A stretch of DNA of 64,000 bases, from the NCBI RefSeq assembly GCF_016907925.1, contig NZ_JAFBCZ010000023.1, forward strand, positions 28,153 to 92,152, in the 5' to 3' direction. Shown piece by piece: positions 37,520 through 45,183 of this stretch. The notes beneath the pieces are model-generated. The model did not search any database. It worked only from the letters and a program-made list of their open reading frames with translations, and was not told the origin of the DNA. The position numbers and the translations under genes were made by a program. Position 1 is the first letter of the stretch. Each line of letters starts with the position of its first letter. Source of the stretch: Herpetosiphon giganteus (GTDB lineage: Bacteria > Chloroflexota > Chloroflexia > Chloroflexales > Herpetosiphonaceae).

Positions 37520-37708
37520 ATGGCAGATGTAAAAAACTTGATCGATGCTGAAGTGACCGCCGACGAAGCCGAATTGTTTGCTGATGAACTGGAAGAGCAT
37601 GTAACCAACGTCGCTGCTGCTTGTATCTCATCGCTGGGTTCAATCAGCACCTCAGGTTCGCTCTGTACCGTCAGCACCTTCTGTACCGCCGCCGCCGAAG
37701 TTCAATAG
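37520..37708 (+). CDS. RiPP (thiopeptide-like) precursor peptide, copy 1
   Basis: A 62-residue precursor. The leader is acidic (residues 3-27 contain ten Asp/Glu), followed by VTNVAAA. The core-like C-terminal part (residues 35-62) has Cys35, Cys49 and Cys55, seven Ser, four Thr and an AAAEVQ tail. Such Cys/Ser/Thr-rich cores are substrates for YcaO azole formation and LanB dehydration. A TAGGAG site lies 8 bases upstream. It is the first of five tandem copies, and residue 2 is Ala here. The exact leader/core boundary and the product structure are not deducible from sequence alone. Confidence 0.9.
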   Translation: MADVKNLIDAEVTADEAELFADELEEHVTNVAAACISSLGSISTSGSLCTVSTFCTAAAEVQ

Positions 37709-37746
37709 TTCTGAATCGCCAAATCTAGCTTGTGAGGATTGCCGCT

Positions 37747-37935
37747 ATGTCAGATGTAAAAAACTTGATCGATGCCGAAGTGACCGCTGACGAAGCCGAA
37801 TTGTTTGCTGATGAACTGGAAGAGCATGTAACCAATGTCGCTGCTGCTTGTATCTCATCGCTGGGTTCAATCAGCACCTCAGGTTCGCTCTGTACCGTCA
37901 GCACCTTCTGCACCGCCGCCGCCGAAGTTCAATAA
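37747..37935 (+). CDS. RiPP precursor peptide, copy 2
   Basis: A 62-residue protein identical to copy 1 except for Ser at residue 2. The start was taken at the ATG after TGAGGA, not the in-frame upstream ATG at 37732, because all copies align from here. The DNA differs from copy 1 only at scattered third positions. Confidence 0.9.
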   Translation: MSDVKNLIDAEVTADEAELFADELEEHVTNVAAACISSLGSISTSGSLCTVSTFCTAAAEVQ

Positions 37936-37970
37936 TTTTGATCTTGCATTAGATAGTGAGGAATACCGCA

Positions 37971-38159
37971 ATGGCAGATGTAAAAAACTTGATCGATGCC
38001 GAAGTGACCGCCGACGAAGCCGAATTGTTTGCCGATGAATTGGAAGAACATGTAACCAACGTCGCTGCTGCCTGTATCTCATCGCTGGGTTCAATCAGCA
38101 CATCCGGCTCGCTCTGCACCGTCAGCACCTTCTGTACCGCCGCCGCCGAAGTTCAATAA
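37971..38159 (+). CDS. RiPP precursor peptide, copy 3
   Basis: The protein is identical to copy 1 (Ala at residue 2). Its DNA has the most synonymous changes of the five, including GAATTGGAAGAACAT in place of GAACTGGAAGAGCAT. The repeat unit from copy 2 to copy 3 is 224 bases, and the spacer that follows is identical to the one before it. Confidence 0.9.
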   Translation: MADVKNLIDAEVTADEAELFADELEEHVTNVAAACISSLGSISTSGSLCTVSTFCTAAAEVQ

Positions 38160-38194
38160 TTTTGATCTTGCATTAGATAGTGAGGAATACCGCA

Positions 38195-38383
38195 ATGGCA
38201 GATGTAAAAAACTTGATCGATGCCGAAGTGACCGCCGACGAAGCCGAATTGTTTGCTGATGAACTGGAAGAGCATGTAACCAATGTCGCCGCTGCTTGTA
38301 TCTCATCGCTGGGTTCAATCAGCACCTCCGGCTCGCTCTGCACCGTCAGCACCTTCTGTACCGCCGCCGCCGAAGTTCAATAA
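38195..38383 (+). CDS. RiPP precursor peptide, copy 4
   Basis: The protein is identical to copies 1 and 3. The upstream spacer (with AGTGAGGA as ribosome site) is the same as the one before copy 3, so these two arose by the most recent duplication or gene conversion. Confidence 0.9.
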   Translation: MADVKNLIDAEVTADEAELFADELEEHVTNVAAACISSLGSISTSGSLCTVSTFCTAAAEVQ

Positions 38384-38420
38384 GCCTGGCTCTCTTAGCT
38401 ACATTGTGAGGATTACACCC

Positions 38421-38609
38421 ATGTCAGATGTAAAAAACTTGATCGATGCTGAAGTGACCGCCGACGAAGCCGAATTGTTTGCTGATGAATTGGAAGAGCA
38501 TGTAACCAACGTCGCCGCTGCTTGTATCTCATCGCTGGGTTCAATCAGCACTTCCGGCTCGCTCTGTACCGTCAGCACCTTCTGCACGGCGGCTGCCGAA
38601 GTTCAATAG
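38421..38609 (+). CDS. RiPP precursor peptide, copy 5
   Basis: The protein is identical to copy 2 (Ser at residue 2). The spacer before it differs from the others but keeps TGTGAGGA. It is the last copy, 9 bases before a strong hairpin that separates precursors from enzymes. Confidence 0.9.
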   Translation: MSDVKNLIDAEVTADEAELFADELEEHVTNVAAACISSLGSISTSGSLCTVSTFCTAAAEVQ

Positions 38610-38617
38610 TGTGGTGT

Positions 38618-38665
38618 AAGGGAGCCAGGCAGCAGAAATCTGCTTCTGCTGCTTGCACCTTCCCT
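38618..38665 (+). terminator. Hairpin between precursors and biosynthetic genes (partial terminator or processing site)
   Basis: Inner stem GCAGCAGAA (38629-38637)/TTCTGCTGC (38644-38652), loop 6; outer stem AGGGA/TCCCT (38619-38623/38661-38665). No T-run follows, so it more likely tunes the ratio of precursor to enzyme mRNA by stabilising the upstream 3' end or by partial termination. Confidence 0.65.
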
Positions 38666-38751
38666 AATTCAATGGTGGAAGTATGACTATTCAGCACAGG
38701 CTCCGGCTACCGCAAGGGTCTGGGGCCTTGACTGATTAATGGAGTATGACG

Positions 38752-39273
38752 ATGGATGGATTTTTGCCCGCGAATGCATCGACCTCAAACGCCGCGCTCT
38801 TTGAACAACTCGCCGACCTAGGCGTGAGCTTCAACCACAAAGCGGCGACCCAACGCCCAGCAAGCTGGTTGTGGATCAGCGGCAACCAGGCTGAGGACGT
38901 TGATCGCCTACGCTCGTTCGTCGCCACAACTCCATTGCCGGTGGTCGTGCTACAACCATTTGCTCGCAGCTTGCGGATCGGGCCATTGTTTGGCGCTGAT
39001 GATTATTGCTGCGTTGATTGTTTTCAACGCTATAGCGCGCTTTTTCCAACTCCCGCAACCAACGATTATCTGCTGGCGCTGCCAGCTTGGCAAACCGCCG
39101 CTCGCTGGCTCAACAGCCAGTTAGCCCAACTTGCCGCGCGTATGCTGGTCATTCGGGCCGATGGTAGCAGCCAAATAGGTCGCTTGCCTCGCGACCCGTT
39201 GTGCTTGCGCTGTTCATCGTTTCGCAGCTATCCCATTGATTCGCTACAGCAGCTGCATCAAGCATCTGCTTAA
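38752..39273 (+). CDS. Small zinc-tetrathiolate ThiF-like TOMM protein
   Basis: A 173-residue protein; the ATG at 38752 is 7 bases after GGAG (an ATG at 38746 is too close). It has two Cys pairs, CCVDC (near residues 83-87) and CLRC (near 145-148), and a preceding GPLFG segment. The same GP...CxxC ... CxxC arrangement occurs in the two larger proteins encoded at 40617 and 41432, so all three are paralogues of the ocin-ThiF/cyclodehydratase-partner (TIGR03882-like) family. In known systems this family binds the leader and presents the core to the YcaO enzyme. This short version lacks most of the N-terminal winged-helix region, so it may be an accessory or regulatory subunit. It opens the enzyme operon. 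Confidence 0.7.
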   Translation: MDGFLPANASTSNAALFEQLADLGVSFNHKAATQRPASWLWISGNQAEDVDRLRSFVATTPLPVVVLQPFARSLRIGPLFGADDYCCVDCFQRYSALFPTPATNDYLLALPAWQTAARWLNSQLAQLAARMLVIRADGSSQIGRLPRDPLCLRCSSFRSYPIDSLQQLHQASA

Positions 39274-39285
39274 CGGAGTGTACTC

Positions 39286-40599
39286 ATGTCAAAGACGTTT
39301 TTATCAATTGATGATATTTTGACCAGGGTTGCGCCGTTGGTGAATCCACGCACGGGCATCTTGGGCACTGCGACCGAACTGCCGCGCACGCCTGGCAATC
39401 CAGCGATTCCAGTCTTCAACACCAATGTGCATTGTGCCGAGCTTGCCATGAGCGAGCCACCAGCTGGCACGGGTGTGTTTTTGGAACGCGAATGGGCCAA
39501 GGCCAAATCGTACTGTGAAGCGCTCGAACGCTATTGCAATGTCAAGCATGCTCATCAAACCTTCGAAGTGGCCACCCGTCAAGAGCTTGGCATCGAAGCC
39601 GTTGATTTAGAATTGTTTCCGCGCTGCACCGATGCTGAATATCGCAACCCCGCCAATCCCACGACTCCGCCGAGCAACCGCGAACGCATGCGCTGGGTCG
39701 AAGGCTACTCGCTGATTTCGGGCCAGCCGATGTATGTGCCTGCCATCGCGGTCTATGTTGGGATGCAGCCAGAATATGCTGGCGAAACGTTTACGACCTC
39801 AATTTCGACGGGCACGGCACTCGCCGCCAGCTACGAACAAGCGATTGTAACCGGCATTGGCGAAGCAATCGAACGCGATGCCTTGAGCATTGCCTGGTGG
39901 CAAAAATTGGCCTTGCCCCAAGTTGATTTGAGCGACGTGCAAGATCCAGCCTTCCAAGAACGCTTGAGTCGGGTGCAAGCTGCAAATATTCAGAGCTATT
40001 TTTTTGATGCAACCACCGATCTCGGGGTTGCAACGATGTATGCGGTGCAAGTTGCGCCCCATGGTCGCTTGCGCACAATGGTGATGTCGGCCACCCGCAC
40101 CAATCCAGCTACCTTGCCCAGCAAAGTGCTCGACGAATCGGCAGCCTCGCGAATTGGCATCGAGCACTCCTTGAGCCAGCCGTTGCCCTTCAATCCCAAC
40201 GATTATCGCAGCTTCATTCGCTTGAGCGATGGCGCTGCCTACTATGCAGATGCAGCAACCGCACCCGCCTTTGATTTCTTATTTGAACAAACCAGCTGGC
40301 GCAGCCTCGATCAACTGCCACGGCTCGATCATCCTGATCCAGCAGTCGAAGCCAAACGCCTGATCGATATTTTTCGGCGGGCTGGGCTAGAGCTGATTGT
40401 GGTCGATTTGACCTTGCCAGCCTTGCGCGAAGTTGGTTTGTATACGATCAAAGTGATTGCGCCGCAGTTGATGCCCTTCAGTTGTAACTATAATGCGCGC
40501 TTTTTGGCAACGCCACGTTTGTATAGCGTGCCAGAGCGCATGGGCTACCCCGTTTTGGCCGAAGCCGATTTGAACCACTGGCCGCAGCCATTTGCCTAG
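39286..40599 (+). CDS. YcaO cyclodehydratase
   Basis: A 437-residue ATP-dependent enzyme that converts Cys/Ser/Thr of a peptide to azolines. YcaO ATP/Mg-binding motifs are present: AKAKSYCEALERYCN (SxxxE(A/x)xER type, near 67-82) and GEAIERDALSIAWW (near 191-204), plus the STGTALAASYEQAIVTG segment. The C-terminus ends PQPFA, like the Pro-rich tail of azoline-forming YcaO proteins that is needed for activity. It starts 12 bases after the previous gene with a CGGAG site and is followed 17 bases later by its ThiF-like partner. An amide-activating role other than azole formation (for example thioamidation) is less likely because no TfuA is present. Confidence 0.92.
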   Translation: MSKTFLSIDDILTRVAPLVNPRTGILGTATELPRTPGNPAIPVFNTNVHCAELAMSEPPAGTGVFLEREWAKAKSYCEALERYCNVKHAHQTFEVATRQELGIEAVDLELFPRCTDAEYRNPANPTTPPSNRERMRWVEGYSLISGQPMYVPAIAVYVGMQPEYAGETFTTSISTGTALAASYEQAIVTGIGEAIERDALSIAWWQKLALPQVDLSDVQDPAFQERLSRVQAANIQSYFFDATTDLGVATMYAVQVAPHGRLRTMVMSATRTNPATLPSKVLDESAASRIGIEHSLSQPLPFNPNDYRSFIRLSDGAAYYADAATAPAFDFLFEQTSWRSLDQLPRLDHPDPAVEAKRLIDIFRRAGLELIVVDLTLPALREVGLYTIKVIAPQLMPFSCNYNARFLATPRLYSVPERMGYPVLAEADLNHWPQPFA

Positions 40600-40616
40600 T
40601 TTGAAAGGATTGCCCA

Positions 40617-41435
40617 ATGGATCAGCTTTATTCAACACTTGTGGCAACCCATCAGCAATGGCTGTTTGCCCAAGGTTTGCACGAAACGCGCTCGGCCCGC
40701 TTGCTGCTGGTAACCGATGCAGTCATGGCGCAAGCACTACTCGCCCGCTTGGGGCAACTGCCCTTGGCTTTGGTGACGGTTGCCGCTGTGTCGAGCGCCG
40801 ATCATGGCCAAATTTCGCAGCAGATTCGCCAAATGACCAGCAGCTATCCAATTCAGCTTTTGGCACGGCCTTTTGCGGCCAGTGGCTTGGGCTTGCTGCT
40901 CAGTCGCTATCATGCCGCAGCGCTGATTACGCAGCGGCCTTATCCAGCACTTGCCGATGCGCTCAATCAAGCCAGTTTGCGCGCAGCAACGCCATGGACT
41001 GCACTCAGTTTGTGGGGTGCGCAAATTACGCTGGGGCCGACGATTTTGCCCGAGCACACCGCCTGTTATGCCTGCTATCAAGCTCGCTTGCGCTCGTGCG
41101 AAACCCGCAGCGATGTGTGGCAGGCCCGCGATGGCTTTTTGCGCCAACAGCAACAAGCGTTGTTTCAACCTTCAATCGCCGCGCTCACAAACTTGGCGGC
41201 GAGCTATGGCTTGGCCGAAATCGAGCGTTTATTGCTTGGCCAACAACCACCCTTGGCGCTTGGCCGCGAAATCCAATGGGACACGTTCAATCTTGGCGTG
41301 AGCCGCAACCATGTCGAGCCATTTGAAAATTGCCCAGCCTGTGGCGGCCAGCAACATACAACCTGGATTGGCCGCGATCAGTTAGCCCAGGTTGTGACTA
41401 ACTTGGCCTTGCAAGCTCGCGAGGTGGCATTATGA
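40617..41435 (+). CDS. TOMM cyclodehydratase partner (ocin-ThiF-like, zinc-binding)
   Basis: A 272-residue protein. CYACYQARLRSC (near 152-163) and CPACGG (near 240-245) form the structural zinc tetrathiolate, preceded by ITLGPTILPEHTA. The N-terminal part is a Rossmann-like fold without ATP motifs. The family supplies leader recognition and stimulates the YcaO enzyme. It is the second of three paralogues in the operon. Its stop overlaps the next start by 4 bases (ATGA). Confidence 0.82.
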   Translation: MDQLYSTLVATHQQWLFAQGLHETRSARLLLVTDAVMAQALLARLGQLPLALVTVAAVSSADHGQISQQIRQMTSSYPIQLLARPFAASGLGLLLSRYHAAALITQRPYPALADALNQASLRAATPWTALSLWGAQITLGPTILPEHTACYACYQARLRSCETRSDVWQARDGFLRQQQQALFQPSIAALTNLAASYGLAEIERLLLGQQPPLALGREIQWDTFNLGVSRNHVEPFENCPACGGQQHTTWIGRDQLAQVVTNLALQAREVAL

Positions 41436-43264
41436 CCCAAGCATTTGATTTACACAGCCATTTGCAGAGCGATCCGCAGGTGCAAATGCCGACCCGCCCG
41501 CGCATCTCCGATGAAATTGCCCGCGTTTGGTACAACGAGCAATTGTTGTTGTTGCTGGGCGGGCCGCACGATGTGGTTTTGCGTGGCAAAGCGGTGCGCA
41601 ATCTGCTGCCGCAATTATTGCCCTTGCTGAATGGCCTCAACAGCCGCGAAACAATTGGCGAACGCTTGGCCCAATTCAAGCCGGCCACGATTGACGATAC
41701 CTTGCAGCTGTTACATGTGCAGGGTGTGCTCGAAGAAGGCCCCTTGCCAGGCAACACGCTTGATCCGCAGGTAGCGCGGGCCTTCAGCCAACAATTGGCC
41801 TTCTACAGCCGCTTTGTCGACCAAACTCGCATTTGTCGCAATCGCTATGAAGTGCTGCAACGCTTGCAATCAACACCGTTGCTCTTGCTTGGCGGCGAAC
41901 GCTTGGTTGCGCCGTTGCTGCATCAATTGGCCCAGGCTGGCTTGGGGCGGGCAACCTGGTTGGCGAATGTTGTGCCAACCACCACCTACGCCCTGCCGCA
42001 TTTGGAGCTTGAGCTACAGGTGCCAGCTGCCGATGGTTTGCTTGAGGCAGTTGATCATTGGTTGGCTCAACATAACGATGGCCTGATTTGTTTGCTGACC
42101 AGCACTGCCCAAACTGAGTTGACCCAAGCCCTCAACCAACGGGCAATTCAGGCCCAAAGCCGCTTTACCCGCTTGTGGCTGCACCCACAGCATATTGAAC
42201 TTGGCCCAACCACTTTTGCCCATGAAGCTGGTTGTTATGCCTGCGCCGAAGCGGTTGAGAGCAACACGCCAGACTTGAGCGAGCCAAATGCGCCCTTGAG
42301 CCTCAACGAACAATTGGCATTAAGTCAAGCTAGCCTTGTGATTGGCAACCTGATCTCTGGCTTAAGCCCGATTATTACCGGCGGCGTGCGCTATCTGCTC
42401 GACCCAGTTTCGCTGGAGTTTGTCGCTCAATCGGTGCATCGTTTGGTGCATTGCCCAGTGTGCGGCCAACCGAATCTTGATGCGCCGCGCGATCTGTTGG
42501 TTGGCGCTGGCCATTTTGAGAATTTGCCGCTGTGGTATCACGCCAACACCGATGAACGTAGCTATGCGATTTTCCCCAAGGCCCATCAACAACATTATGC
42601 GCCGAAAAATGCGCTGGCGATTGTCAGCGGAGCCAAGGGCTACACCAATGTTCAACGCCATGCCCTCAGCCAATTGCAAGGCCAATGGCAACCTGATGCA
42701 GTGGTTGATATTGGTGTGCAACTGCCGGTTCAGGCTTCGATTGCACCCTTGGCTTGGTTGCTTGAGCAAGCATTTGTGCGCAAGCCCTCCAGCCAAACAA
42801 TTGGCGCTGGCCAGCGTTTTGTGCCATCGGGCGGCAATATGGCCTCGCAAACCGTCTATCTGCTCAACCACAAACTCAACGGGTTGGCGACAGGAATCTA
42901 TCACCTCAACCAGCATGAAGCCACGCTGGAAGCGATTCGACCAAGTTTCAGCTGGGACGAAGTTGCCAAGGTTTTTCCTGCCGATCCCTTGGATGCGCAA
43001 ACCTTGGGCTTGTTGGTGCTGACGGCGGCAATTGGCCGCGTCGAAGCCAAATATGGCGCAAAATCCTATCGTTTGGCGCTCTACGATTGTGGCGCTGCCG
43101 CCCAAGCAATTGAATTGTTGGCAGGCGCGGCAGGCTGGCAGGTCGAGCAAATCAGCCTCTTCTACGATCAAGAATTGCGCGATGTTCTTCAGGTCTATAG
43201 CCCAAGCGAAACCCCGTTGCTAGTGCTGCGGCTGGTTGCGCCCAATGCCGAGGTGCTGCAATGA
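41432..43264 (+). CDS. Fused ThiF-like leader-binding domain and SagB-type dehydrogenase
   Basis: A 610-residue two-part protein. Residues about 1-110 look like a winged-helix RiPP recognition element (PTRPRISDEIARVWY, DDTLQLLHVQGVLEEG). The ThiF-like part with zinc pairs CYAC (near 269-272) and CPVC (near 345-348) follows. Residues about 370-610 form a nitroreductase-fold SagB domain: RFVPSGGNMASQTVYLL, GLATGIYHLNQHE, VLTAAIGRVEAKYGAKSYRLALYDCGAAAQAIELLAGAAGW (in part). FMN-dependent SagB enzymes oxidise azolines to thiazoles and oxazoles. The fusion joins leader binding to oxidation. Overlaps of 4 bases with both neighbours indicate tight coupling. Confidence 0.85.
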   Translation: MTQAFDLHSHLQSDPQVQMPTRPRISDEIARVWYNEQLLLLLGGPHDVVLRGKAVRNLLPQLLPLLNGLNSRETIGERLAQFKPATIDDTLQLLHVQGVLEEGPLPGNTLDPQVARAFSQQLAFYSRFVDQTRICRNRYEVLQRLQSTPLLLLGGERLVAPLLHQLAQAGLGRATWLANVVPTTTYALPHLELELQVPAADGLLEAVDHWLAQHNDGLICLLTSTAQTELTQALNQRAIQAQSRFTRLWLHPQHIELGPTTFAHEAGCYACAEAVESNTPDLSEPNAPLSLNEQLALSQASLVIGNLISGLSPIITGGVRYLLDPVSLEFVAQSVHRLVHCPVCGQPNLDAPRDLLVGAGHFENLPLWYHANTDERSYAIFPKAHQQHYAPKNALAIVSGAKGYTNVQRHALSQLQGQWQPDAVVDIGVQLPVQASIAPLAWLLEQAFVRKPSSQTIGAGQRFVPSGGNMASQTVYLLNHKLNGLATGIYHLNQHEATLEAIRPSFSWDEVAKVFPADPLDAQTLGLLVLTAAIGRVEAKYGAKSYRLALYDCGAAAQAIELLAGAAGWQVEQISLFYDQELRDVLQVYSPSETPLLVLRLVAPNAEVLQ

Positions 43265-43983
43265 GCGAACATTTCTTTGGCGCTGGCGTGAGTGCCAGTT
43301 CCTACATGCACGAATGGACGAGCCTGCAACGCGGTAATCCGCTGCCTGAGCCTAGCCAAGCAGCGAGCAACTGGTGGCACGATTTGTTTGAAGCCAAGGC
43401 CAAAATCGGCCTGCCAGCGGCCTACCCAACCCAATTGAGCTATCAGCAATTGATCGATCAACGCCAAAGCCTGCGCGAATATGCTGAGCGCCCGATTAAT
43501 CTGGCCGATTTGGCAACCTTTTTGGAGCATGCCAGCCGCCCGATTAATCCAGCAACCAAGCCATTAAGTTTGCTTGCGCCGTTAGTTTTGCAGTCGGACG
43601 ATTTGGCGTTGGGTGGCTATGCCTACAATCCAAATGCCCATCAATTGGCCGTGCTGCGTATCGCCGATCCGCAGGAGCCATTGCAGCGCTATTGTTTCCA
43701 GCGCGAATTTTTGCAAGCGTCAGTGATTGTCTTGGTGCTGACTTCGCTGCCCAACGCAATCAACCAAGCTGGTGATCGCGGCTATCGCCAGGCCTTGCTT
43801 GATGCAGGCGCACAATTGCAGCGTTTGTATGTTGCAGCGCAGCGCGTCGGCATGATTGGTTGCGCGACCGGTAGCTTAATTCAAGGACAACTCGCTCGTT
43901 GGCTGGGTTTTGATAGCTATCAAACTCACTGCCTAATCGGTTTTGCTGTTGGCTATCCCCACAAGGAGCAAACCCATGACTAA
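43261..43983 (+). CDS. SagB-type nitroreductase-fold dehydrogenase, second copy
   Basis: A 240-residue protein. LIDQRQSLREYAERPI (near residues 63-78) is the FMN-binding RxSxRxY motif, and LDAGAQLQRLYVAAQRVGMIGCATGSL (near 180-206, in part) is the second SagB signature. The fused SagB in the preceding gene keeps mainly the PSGG half, so the two may form a heterodimer with one FMN site. It is predicted to oxidise azoline rings. The stop overlaps the next start by 8 bases. Confidence 0.82.
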   Translation: MSEHFFGAGVSASSYMHEWTSLQRGNPLPEPSQAASNWWHDLFEAKAKIGLPAAYPTQLSYQQLIDQRQSLREYAERPINLADLATFLEHASRPINPATKPLSLLAPLVLQSDDLALGGYAYNPNAHQLAVLRIADPQEPLQRYCFQREFLQASVIVLVLTSLPNAINQAGDRGYRQALLDAGAQLQRLYVAAQRVGMIGCATGSLIQGQLARWLGFDSYQTHCLIGFAVGYPHKEQTHD

Positions 43984-45172
43984 CCCAGCCCTAACCCTGA
44001 ACGACTTTGCTGCGCTTGAGGCCAGCCCAGAATATCGCCCGCAAGTTGTTGATGATGTGCATGTTTCGCCCTTCAGCGAGCAGCAAACCAACCAATATGT
44101 GGTTGGTCGCGCCGCATCGTCGTCGTTTTTGCGCACCAATGTGATTGGCGTGCGAATTCTCGAATTGCTCAATGGCCAGCGCTCAATCGAGCAGCTCCAA
44201 ACTGAGTTGCAGCAACGCTATGGCATTGCCGTGAGCCTCGAAAAGATTCGCCATTTTTGCGATTTATGTGCCCGCCACCGTTTGCTGGTACATGAAACTT
44301 GGGCCAATACCACGCCCGATTCTGCTGATGCGCCACGTTTGGGTCGCCGCAGCGGTTTGTATTGGACGCTGATTCGTGGCGATGGGGTGATTGATCGAGT
44401 GGTTGCTTGGCGGCGCTGGTGGTGGAATCCTGCCACTTGGTTGTTGATTGTTGGCTTATTAGGCGTTGGTTTGAGCTACATCATTGCCAAAGGCGTTATT
44501 TTGGTTTCGCCCTTGATGTTGGCCCACCCTGATGCCAACAAACAGCTGATTTTCTGGATCTTTGGGCTATTTTTGGCCGAGATTGCAACCCACGAATTGG
44601 CCCACGCCGTTGCCTGCAAAATGGCGGGAGCCAAGCCAGCAGGCTTTGGCATGGGCTTGCTCTGGTGGTTTATTCCAATTTTCTTCACCGATACCAGCGA
44701 TATTTACCGTGTGCCAAGCAAATATAAACGGGCTTCGGTGGCGGCGGCTGGCCCGTTGGTCGATGCGCTCTGGTTTGGCGTGATTGCCAGTTTGCTCTGG
44801 TTGTTGCCGAGCGATAGCTTGATGTATGCGATTGCTTTGGCCTACAGTGGCATTCCGGCCTTGCTCTTTCTGATCAATCTCAACCCCTTTGTCTCGCGGA
44901 TGGATGGCTATTGGATTATGACTAATCTGCTGGAGCAGCCCAATTTGCGCCAACGCACCGTGCGCAACATCGGCAACAAGGTTCGTGCTTGGTTTGGCCG
45001 TGCGCCGCTGATCGACCCGCTTGGCGAGCAACAAACTGGACGCTGGCAATGGGCCTATAACCTGTATGCGCTGGTTTCGTTGATCTGGACGATTTTCTTT
45101 GTCGCCAACCTCGGGCTGCATTTTGCCAGCTATGGCCTGACAATTGTGCGAATGTACGCCGCTGCGCTATAA
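43976..45172 (+). CDS. PqqD-like domain fused to M50 membrane metallopeptidase
   Basis: A 398-residue protein; the start at 43976 has AAGGAG upstream and overlaps the previous stop. Residues about 20-110 are PqqD-like (VVGRAASSSFLRTNVIGVRILELLNGQRSIEQLQTELQQRYGI, in part), a known peptide-leader-binding fold. The rest has about six transmembrane helices with the zinc motif HELAH (His206-Glu207, His210) and NLNPFVSRMDGYWI carrying the third ligand Asp near 305. M50 site-2-type proteases cut within or near the membrane. A role in leader removal or maturation coupled to export is inferred. An alternative is self-resistance by cleaving an immunity factor. Confidence 0.85.
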   Translation: MTNPALTLNDFAALEASPEYRPQVVDDVHVSPFSEQQTNQYVVGRAASSSFLRTNVIGVRILELLNGQRSIEQLQTELQQRYGIAVSLEKIRHFCDLCARHRLLVHETWANTTPDSADAPRLGRRSGLYWTLIRGDGVIDRVVAWRRWWWNPATWLLIVGLLGVGLSYIIAKGVILVSPLMLAHPDANKQLIFWIFGLFLAEIATHELAHAVACKMAGAKPAGFGMGLLWWFIPIFFTDTSDIYRVPSKYKRASVAAAGPLVDALWFGVIASLLWLLPSDSLMYAIALAYSGIPALLFLINLNPFVSRMDGYWIMTNLLEQPNLRQRTVRNIGNKVRAWFGRAPLIDPLGEQQTGRWQWAYNLYALVSLIWTIFFVANLGLHFASYGLTIVRMYAAAL

Positions 45173-45183
45173 GGAGCTTGGCC

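Noticed and set aside
37956..37970. Longer starts (five extra residues) for precursor copies 2-4
   Set aside because: These upstream ATGs fall before or within the AGTGAGGA ribosome sites, and all copies align from the internal ATG, giving 62 residues each.
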